The notes below the pieces were generated by a model, which did no database searches, was not told where the DNA came from, and saw nothing but the letters and a program-made list of their open reading frames with translations. Below are positions 54,678 through 64,000 of a stretch of 64,000 nucleotides of DNA, in pieces; within the stretch, counting starts at the first letter, position 1, and every line of letters begins with the position of its first letter. A program made the position numbers and the translations under genes. The DNA comes from Blastocladiella emersonii ATCC 22665. Lineage: Eukaryota; Blastocladiomycota; Blastocladiomycetes; Blastocladiales; Blastocladiaceae. The stretch covers positions 124,001 to 188,000 of the forward strand of contig JANHCV010000017.1 in NCBI GenBank assembly GCA_025594325.1. Direction: 5' to 3'.

Positions 54678-57332
54678 GGATCATGTATTTTATGGCAAGT
54701 AGTCTGCGAAGCAGAGACGGGGATGTCCGGCCCAATCGGACCCTCCACGGATCACAATATGCACGCAATGAATTGACTGATGATAGGGATGTACCAAACC
54801 AGCCACGTAGACAATTGTCGTGGTTGTCGAACAAAACCATATTCAAATCTTTGGCAACGCGCCTGTCCAGCTAGCCAGGGACCCATGAATCACAGTATCG
54901 ACCCAACAAGATACTAGACCATGGTAATATAGTAAACCAACCTCGTACATAATTGTCATGGTACTCAAACAAAACCATATTCAAGTCTTTGCTTTCCCGC
55001 ATATCCAGCTGGCCAGGGACCCATAAATCACAGTATCGAACGAACAAGATATCTTACCATGGAAATATAGTTAACCAGCCACGCGGACAATTGTCATGGT
55101 ACTCAATCGAGACCACATTCAAGTCTTTGCTCTCCCGCATGTCAAGCTGGTTGAAGGCCCATTAATCACAGTATCGACCCAACAAGATATTTGACCATGG
55201 AAACATAGTAAACCAGCCACGCGGATAATTGTCATGGTACTCAATCAAAACCATATTCATATTTTTGCTTCCCCGTATGTCAAGCTGGTTGAAGACCCAT
55301 AACTCACAGTATCGACCCAACAAGATATTTGACCATGGAAACATAGTAAACCAGCCACGCGGATAATTGTCATGGTACTCAATCAAAACCATATTCATAT
55401 TTTTGCTTCCCCGCATGTCAAGCTGGTTGAAGACCCATAAATCACAGTATCGAACCAACAAAATATCTGACCATGGAAATATAGTTAACCAGCCACGCGG
55501 ACAATTGTCATGGTACTCAATCGAAACCACATTCAAGTCTTTGCTTCCCCGCATGTCAAGCTGGTTGAAGGCCCATAAATCACAGTATCGAACGAACAAG
55601 ATATCTTACCATGGAAATATAGTTAACCAGCCACGCAAATGATTGTCATGCCACTTAATCAAAACCATACTCAAATGGTCGATTACCCTCACGTCCAAGC
55701 GGCCAAGGACCCAAACCGCCAGATACCCAAATCTACGACCACGTTGCGCACACTCCACTAGCCAACTCTTCGATCCCCTAATTATGGAGCCCGTCGTCAA
55801 AGTCCACGGTCCAATCAACGAGGTAAACAGCGAACTTGTCAAACTGCCAACCTGCCAACCAAACACCCACGCCGCTTCTCAAGCCACGGTGGGCCCGCGC
55901 ATTTGCGTTGCCGTCCCAGCCAACGAAGGAATGACTGATGAGCCCTGGTAGCCTGCTAGACTGACAGCCTGACAGCGCCCGCTCAGTTGCTATTATCTAT
56001 CTCGTAGGTAGTCTGGGAGGAGTTCGTTAGTCGATACGCGACCAGTCTCCTCCTGGCTGCCCGCTCTGCTGCCATCTCCAAGGCCCGCATGAAGATGGGC
56101 CAGGGAGGTTTACGAGCATTTCCTATCTCTCCTCTCTCCGTGTGAAACCATTCACCCGCGGACGGATGCGCACCACGCACCGTGCACCGCGCACCGCGCA
56201 CCGCGCACCGCGCACCGTGCACCGCGCACCGCGCACCGCGCACAGCGCACCGCGGACAGCGCCCGATGCACCACACGCTGCGCACACGGCGCCAACGGCC
56301 ACGCTGGTGTCACGCACACACACTCGCATGAACGGCAAGCAGGCAAGGCTTCCTCAACTCAACCATGATCCATCGTCCATGTCTGCTCGCTCCAACGGGT
56401 GCGCCTGCCTACCCTCCCAGTGCCATCGATTGATTGATTCATGTCCAGTGCTGCCCATGCTTTCATGGCCGCGGGGTCCGTCAGAACGCCTTGCAATGCG
56501 TGCGCCTGCATGCACCTGCACTGCAGAGCGCTGCAGAGGGCTGCACAGCGCTGCGGAGGGCTGCAGAGGGCTAAGGCGGCAGGGCTTCTCCTCCTGCAGG
56601 GGACAGTACCAAGGCCAAGGAGTGCTAGTGACTACTAACGGAATGGTGATTGGCCCCCTTCACACGCTCCTGGCAGGACTGCGTGTGGGCGTGCGGGCGT
56701 TTGTGCGTGCGTGCCTTGATTCGTCCACCATCATACGCGCAAAGTGACCAAGTGACCAAGTGACCAAGTGACCAAGGTGACCAAGGTGACCAAGGTGACC
56801 AAGGTGACCAAGGTGACCAAGTGACACACAAGCACCAAGCTAGGGTGGCCGGGCGGCCATGGAACGTACTGCATGGGAACCATTACCGTGGACTGGCCGC
56901 GGCCATTTATCGCAGCACAGCCCTGCCTGGCTCAGGACGCGGCGGGCGTGGGAGGCAGGCAGGGTAGATCGGTAGCAGCAGCAGGACCTGGCTAGCTGGC
57001 TGTCAAACAACACAAGTGAAGGGGTGCGTGAGGGAGGGTGTGTTGAATGAATGGATGGGTGGATGCAGGCAGAGAGAGACCTTCATACGTGTCGTGGGTG
57101 ATGAGGATTGGTTGGCCACCATCCACCAACGCCATGGCATGGCTGCGGGTGTCGCTGCGTGCGCCTTGGCGGGTGGTGTTGGTGGGTGGGTGGTCTTGGT
57201 GGGTGCTGTGGTGGTAGTGGAGCTAGAGTGGTGCCGTGGGGCTCTTGGGGTCCCCTTTCCTTCCTGTCTGGCCTAGGTGGGTCGGCGGACGCAGCGCGCA
57301 TGCGGGCAAGGTAACAACATTGCTCACGCAAT
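54678..57332 (+). repeat. Array unit 5 (2655 bp, 7 monomers)
   Basis: Monomer block about 54768-55683; exon-like ATG at 55784. It looks identical to units 6 and 7 by inspection. Confidence 0.93.
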
Positions 57333-59987
57333 GGATCATGTATTTTATGGCAAGTAGTCTGCGAAGCAGAGACGGGGATGTCCGGCCCAATCGGACCCTC
57401 CACGGATCACAATATGCACGCAATGAATTGACTGATGATAGGGATGTACCAAACCAGCCACGTAGACAATTGTCGTGGTTGTCGAACAAAACCATATTCA
57501 AATCTTTGGCAACGCGCCTGTCCAGCTAGCCAGGGACCCATGAATCACAGTATCGACCCAACAAGATACTAGACCATGGTAATATAGTAAACCAACCTCG
57601 TACATAATTGTCATGGTACTCAAACAAAACCATATTCAAGTCTTTGCTTTCCCGCATATCCAGCTGGCCAGGGACCCATAAATCACAGTATCGAACGAAC
57701 AAGATATCTTACCATGGAAATATAGTTAACCAGCCACGCGGACAATTGTCATGGTACTCAATCGAGACCACATTCAAGTCTTTGCTCTCCCGCATGTCAA
57801 GCTGGTTGAAGGCCCATTAATCACAGTATCGACCCAACAAGATATTTGACCATGGAAACATAGTAAACCAGCCACGCGGATAATTGTCATGGTACTCAAT
57901 CAAAACCATATTCATATTTTTGCTTCCCCGTATGTCAAGCTGGTTGAAGACCCATAACTCACAGTATCGACCCAACAAGATATTTGACCATGGAAACATA
58001 GTAAACCAGCCACGCGGATAATTGTCATGGTACTCAATCAAAACCATATTCATATTTTTGCTTCCCCGCATGTCAAGCTGGTTGAAGACCCATAAATCAC
58101 AGTATCGAACCAACAAAATATCTGACCATGGAAATATAGTTAACCAGCCACGCGGACAATTGTCATGGTACTCAATCGAAACCACATTCAAGTCTTTGCT
58201 TCCCCGCATGTCAAGCTGGTTGAAGGCCCATAAATCACAGTATCGAACGAACAAGATATCTTACCATGGAAATATAGTTAACCAGCCACGCAAATGATTG
58301 TCATGCCACTTAATCAAAACCATACTCAAATGGTCGATTACCCTCACGTCCAAGCGGCCAAGGACCCAAACCGCCAGATACCCAAATCTACGACCACGTT
58401 GCGCACACTCCACTAGCCAACTCTTCGATCCCCTAATTATGGAGCCCGTCGTCAAAGTCCACGGTCCAATCAACGAGGTAAACAGCGAACTTGTCAAACT
58501 GCCAACCTGCCAACCAAACACCCACGCCGCTTCTCAAGCCACGGTGGGCCCGCGCATTTGCGTTGCCGTCCCAGCCAACGAAGGAATGACTGATGAGCCC
58601 TGGTAGCCTGCTAGACTGACAGCCTGACAGCGCCCGCTCAGTTGCTATTATCTATCTCGTAGGTAGTCTGGGAGGAGTTCGTTAGTCGATACGCGACCAG
58701 TCTCCTCCTGGCTGCCCGCTCTGCTGCCATCTCCAAGGCCCGCATGAAGATGGGCCAGGGAGGTTTACGAGCATTTCCTATCTCTCCTCTCTCCGTGTGA
58801 AACCATTCACCCGCGGACGGATGCGCACCACGCACCGTGCACCGCGCACCGCGCACCGCGCACCGCGCACCGTGCACCGCGCACCGCGCACCGCGCACAG
58901 CGCACCGCGGACAGCGCCCGATGCACCACACGCTGCGCACACGGCGCCAACGGCCACGCTGGTGTCACGCACACACACTCGCATGAACGGCAAGCAGGCA
59001 AGGCTTCCTCAACTCAACCATGATCCATCGTCCATGTCTGCTCGCTCCAACGGGTGCGCCTGCCTACCCTCCCAGTGCCATCGATTGATTGATTCATGTC
59101 CAGTGCTGCCCATGCTTTCATGGCCGCGGGGTCCGTCAGAACGCCTTGCAATGCGTGCGCCTGCATGCACCTGCACTGCAGAGCGCTGCAGAGGGCTGCA
59201 CAGCGCTGCGGAGGGCTGCAGAGGGCTAAGGCGGCAGGGCTTCTCCTCCTGCAGGGGACAGTACCAAGGCCAAGGAGTGCTAGTGACTACTAACGGAATG
59301 GTGATTGGCCCCCTTCACACGCTCCTGGCAGGACTGCGTGTGGGCGTGCGGGCGTTTGTGCGTGCGTGCCTTGATTCGTCCACCATCATACGCGCAAAGT
59401 GACCAAGTGACCAAGTGACCAAGTGACCAAGGTGACCAAGGTGACCAAGGTGACCAAGGTGACCAAGGTGACCAAGTGACACACAAGCACCAAGCTAGGG
59501 TGGCCGGGCGGCCATGGAACGTACTGCATGGGAACCATTACCGTGGACTGGCCGCGGCCATTTATCGCAGCACAGCCCTGCCTGGCTCAGGACGCGGCGG
59601 GCGTGGGAGGCAGGCAGGGTAGATCGGTAGCAGCAGCAGGACCTGGCTAGCTGGCTGTCAAACAACACAAGTGAAGGGGTGCGTGAGGGAGGGTGTGTTG
59701 AATGAATGGATGGGTGGATGCAGGCAGAGAGAGACCTTCATACGTGTCGTGGGTGATGAGGATTGGTTGGCCACCATCCACCAACGCCATGGCATGGCTG
59801 CGGGTGTCGCTGCGTGCGCCTTGGCGGGTGGTGTTGGTGGGTGGGTGGTCTTGGTGGGTGCTGTGGTGGTAGTGGAGCTAGAGTGGTGCCGTGGGGCTCT
59901 TGGGGTCCCCTTTCCTTCCTGTCTGGCCTAGGTGGGTCGGCGGACGCAGCGCGCATGCGGGCAAGGTAACAACATTGCTCACGCAAT
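57333..59987 (+). repeat. Array unit 6 (2655 bp, 7 monomers)
   Basis: Monomer block about 57423-58338. Same structure as units 5 and 7. Confidence 0.93.
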
Positions 59988-62642
59988 GGATCATGTATTT
60001 TATGGCAAGTAGTCTGCGAAGCAGAGACGGGGATGTCCGGCCCAATCGGACCCTCCACGGATCACAATATGCACGCAATGAATTGACTGATGATAGGGAT
60101 GTACCAAACCAGCCACGTAGACAATTGTCGTGGTTGTCGAACAAAACCATATTCAAATCTTTGGCAACGCGCCTGTCCAGCTAGCCAGGGACCCATGAAT
60201 CACAGTATCGACCCAACAAGATACTAGACCATGGTAATATAGTAAACCAACCTCGTACATAATTGTCATGGTACTCAAACAAAACCATATTCAAGTCTTT
60301 GCTTTCCCGCATATCCAGCTGGCCAGGGACCCATAAATCACAGTATCGAACGAACAAGATATCTTACCATGGAAATATAGTTAACCAGCCACGCGGACAA
60401 TTGTCATGGTACTCAATCGAGACCACATTCAAGTCTTTGCTCTCCCGCATGTCAAGCTGGTTGAAGGCCCATTAATCACAGTATCGACCCAACAAGATAT
60501 TTGACCATGGAAACATAGTAAACCAGCCACGCGGATAATTGTCATGGTACTCAATCAAAACCATATTCATATTTTTGCTTCCCCGTATGTCAAGCTGGTT
60601 GAAGACCCATAACTCACAGTATCGACCCAACAAGATATTTGACCATGGAAACATAGTAAACCAGCCACGCGGATAATTGTCATGGTACTCAATCAAAACC
60701 ATATTCATATTTTTGCTTCCCCGCATGTCAAGCTGGTTGAAGACCCATAAATCACAGTATCGAACCAACAAAATATCTGACCATGGAAATATAGTTAACC
60801 AGCCACGCGGACAATTGTCATGGTACTCAATCGAAACCACATTCAAGTCTTTGCTTCCCCGCATGTCAAGCTGGTTGAAGGCCCATAAATCACAGTATCG
60901 AACGAACAAGATATCTTACCATGGAAATATAGTTAACCAGCCACGCAAATGATTGTCATGCCACTTAATCAAAACCATACTCAAATGGTCGATTACCCTC
61001 ACGTCCAAGCGGCCAAGGACCCAAACCGCCAGATACCCAAATCTACGACCACGTTGCGCACACTCCACTAGCCAACTCTTCGATCCCCTAATTATGGAGC
61101 CCGTCGTCAAAGTCCACGGTCCAATCAACGAGGTAAACAGCGAACTTGTCAAACTGCCAACCTGCCAACCAAACACCCACGCCGCTTCTCAAGCCACGGT
61201 GGGCCCGCGCATTTGCGTTGCCGTCCCAGCCAACGAAGGAATGACTGATGAGCCCTGGTAGCCTGCTAGACTGACAGCCTGACAGCGCCCGCTCAGTTGC
61301 TATTATCTATCTCGTAGGTAGTCTGGGAGGAGTTCGTTAGTCGATACGCGACCAGTCTCCTCCTGGCTGCCCGCTCTGCTGCCATCTCCAAGGCCCGCAT
61401 GAAGATGGGCCAGGGAGGTTTACGAGCATTTCCTATCTCTCCTCTCTCCGTGTGAAACCATTCACCCGCGGACGGATGCGCACCACGCACCGTGCACCGC
61501 GCACCGCGCACCGCGCACCGCGCACCGTGCACCGCGCACCGCGCACCGCGCACAGCGCACCGCGGACAGCGCCCGATGCACCACACGCTGCGCACACGGC
61601 GCCAACGGCCACGCTGGTGTCACGCACACACACTCGCATGAACGGCAAGCAGGCAAGGCTTCCTCAACTCAACCATGATCCATCGTCCATGTCTGCTCGC
61701 TCCAACGGGTGCGCCTGCCTACCCTCCCAGTGCCATCGATTGATTGATTCATGTCCAGTGCTGCCCATGCTTTCATGGCCGCGGGGTCCGTCAGAACGCC
61801 TTGCAATGCGTGCGCCTGCATGCACCTGCACTGCAGAGCGCTGCAGAGGGCTGCACAGCGCTGCGGAGGGCTGCAGAGGGCTAAGGCGGCAGGGCTTCTC
61901 CTCCTGCAGGGGACAGTACCAAGGCCAAGGAGTGCTAGTGACTACTAACGGAATGGTGATTGGCCCCCTTCACACGCTCCTGGCAGGACTGCGTGTGGGC
62001 GTGCGGGCGTTTGTGCGTGCGTGCCTTGATTCGTCCACCATCATACGCGCAAAGTGACCAAGTGACCAAGTGACCAAGTGACCAAGGTGACCAAGGTGAC
62101 CAAGGTGACCAAGGTGACCAAGGTGACCAAGTGACACACAAGCACCAAGCTAGGGTGGCCGGGCGGCCATGGAACGTACTGCATGGGAACCATTACCGTG
62201 GACTGGCCGCGGCCATTTATCGCAGCACAGCCCTGCCTGGCTCAGGACGCGGCGGGCGTGGGAGGCAGGCAGGGTAGATCGGTAGCAGCAGCAGGACCTG
62301 GCTAGCTGGCTGTCAAACAACACAAGTGAAGGGGTGCGTGAGGGAGGGTGTGTTGAATGAATGGATGGGTGGATGCAGGCAGAGAGAGACCTTCATACGT
62401 GTCGTGGGTGATGAGGATTGGTTGGCCACCATCCACCAACGCCATGGCATGGCTGCGGGTGTCGCTGCGTGCGCCTTGGCGGGTGGTGTTGGTGGGTGGG
62501 TGGTCTTGGTGGGTGCTGTGGTGGTAGTGGAGCTAGAGTGGTGCCGTGGGGCTCTTGGGGTCCCCTTTCCTTCCTGTCTGGCCTAGGTGGGTCGGCGGAC
62601 GCAGCGCGCATGCGGGCAAGGTAACAACATTGCTCACGCAAT
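59988..62642 (+). repeat. Array unit 7 (2655 bp, 7 monomers)
   Basis: Monomer block about 60078-60993. Same structure as units 5 and 6. Confidence 0.93.
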
Positions 62643-64000
62643 GGATCATGTATTTTATGGCAAGTAGTCTGCGAAGCAGAGACGGGGATGTCCGGCCCAA
62701 TCGGACCCTCCACGGATCACAATATGCACGCAATGAATTGACTGATGATAGGGATGTACCAAACCAGCCACGTAGACAATTGTCGTGGTTGTCGAACAAA
62801 ACCATATTCAAATCTTTGGCAACGCGCCTGTCCAGCTAGCCAGGGACCCATGAATCACAGTATCGACCCAACAAGATACTAGACCATGGTAATATAGTAA
62901 ACCAACCTCGTACATAATTGTCATGGTACTCAAACAAAACCATATTCAAGTCTTTGCTTTCCCGCATATCCAGCTGGCCAGGGACCCATAAATCACAGTA
63001 TCGAACGAACAAGATATCTTACCATGGAAATATAGTTAACCAGCCACGCGGACAATTGTCATGGTACTCAATCGAGACCACATTCAAGTCTTTGCTCTCC
63101 CGCATGTCAAGCTGGTTGAAGGCCCATTAATCACAGTATCGACCCAACAAGATATTTGACCATGGAAACATAGTAAACCAGCCACGCGGATAATTGTCAT
63201 GGTACTCAATCAAAACCATATTCATATTTTTGCTTCCCCGTATGTCAAGCTGGTTGAAGACCCATAACTCACAGTATCGACCCAACAAGATATTTGACCA
63301 TGGAAACATAGTAAACCAGCCACGCGGATAATTGTCATGGTACTCAATCAAAACCATATTCATATTTTTGCTTCCCCGCATGTCAAGCTGGTTGAAGACC
63401 CATAAATCACAGTATCGAACCAACAAAATATCTGACCATGGAAATATAGTTAACCAGCCACGCGGACAATTGTCATGGTACTCAATCGAAACCACATTCA
63501 AGTCTTTGCTTCCCCGCATGTCAAGCTGGTTGAAGGCCCATAAATCACAGTATCGAACGAACAAGATATCTTACCATGGAAATATAGTTAACCAGCCACG
63601 CAAATGATTGTCATGCCACTTAATCAAAACCATACTCAAATGGTCGATTACCCTCACGTCCAAGCGGCCAAGGACCCAAACCGCCAGATACCCAAATCTA
63701 CGACCACGTTGCGCACACTCCACTAGCCAACTCTTCGATCCCCTAATTATGGAGCCCGTCGTCAAAGTCCACGGTCCAATCAACGAGGTAAACAGCGAAC
63801 TTGTCAAACTGCCAACCTGCCAACCAAACACCCACGCCGCTTCTCAAGCCACGGTGGGCCCGCGCATTTGCGTTGCCGTCCCAGCCAACGAAGGAATGAC
63901 TGATGAGCCCTGGTAGCCTGCTAGACTGACAGCCTGACAGCGCCCGCTCAGTTGCTATTATCTATCTCGTAGGTAGTCTGGGAGGAGTTCGTTAGTCGAT
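62643..64000 (+). repeat. Array unit 8, partial at window edge
   Basis: The monomer block (about 62733-63648, 7 copies) and the gene-like segment are present. The window ends within the region after CTATCTCGTAG, so the array continues beyond it. Confidence 0.93.

Larger units (their letters stand above)
40760..64000 (+). repeat. Nested tandem (higher-order) satellite array, eight units
   Basis: Head-to-tail units start at 40760, 44795, 48416, 52037, 54678, 57333, 59988 and 62643 (unit start defined at GGATCATG). Each has a block of 138-bp monomers, then about 1.7 kb of other sequence. Unit lengths differ only by whole monomers (966 = 7 x 138; 1380 = 10 x 138) and, in unit 4, by two copies of a 7-bp repeat (14 bp). 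Units are almost identical, so amplification or homogenisation is recent. The array runs off the right edge. No telomeric repeat, rRNA gene or transposase was seen. A subtelomeric or heterochromatic satellite is the likeliest nature. Confidence 0.95.

Overview
The window looks like nuclear DNA of a GC-rich fungus, most likely a basidiomycete yeast. It has split genes with short GT-AG introns (37 to 96 bp, often with a CTAAC-type branch point), ATP-type PEP carboxykinase, Bfr1, an Alr/Mnr2-type CorA transporter and a fungal MSH1. The lineage call is inference from gene content and gene structure.

From 1 to 26.9 kb it is compact single-copy sequence with mostly alternating gene orientation: PCK1 (+), a giant peroxidase-like/DOMON/b561/b5/FNR redox fusion (-), an unrecognised helical protein (+), a type II membrane glycosyltransferase (-), a CorA-type Mg transporter (+), mitochondrial MutS homologue MSH1 (+), BFR1 (-), a TMEM231-family protein (+) and a 1541-residue Ser/Thr kinase (+). 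In every spliced model listed the exon lengths sum to an intact reading frame. A decayed LINE fragment lies just upstream of MSH1.

From 27 to 40.8 kb it becomes a graveyard of mobile elements: a broken Helitron-like helicase carrying a nested non-autonomous hAT-like element with a perfect 8-bp target duplication, three LINE copies (two with poly(A) tails, one with a TAATG-coupled ORF1/ORF2 pair), an AAA-ATPase relic and a broken host-like gene.

From 40.8 kb to the end is a nested tandem array. Units of 4035, 3621, 3621, 2641, 2655, 2655 and 2655 bp, plus one partial unit, each contain a block of 138-bp monomers (17, 14, 14, 7, 7, 7, 7 and 7 copies) and a shared unique part of about 1.7 kb. 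That unique part includes a segment also found inverted at 34.7-35.0 kb, at the 5' end of the broken gene. The array is probably subtelomeric or other heterochromatic satellite; no telomere repeat is seen.

The most novel items are the redox fusion protein, whose peroxidase-like domain has lost both haem histidines, the TMEM231 homologue (a ciliary transition-zone family) in an apparent yeast, and the nested higher-order satellite.
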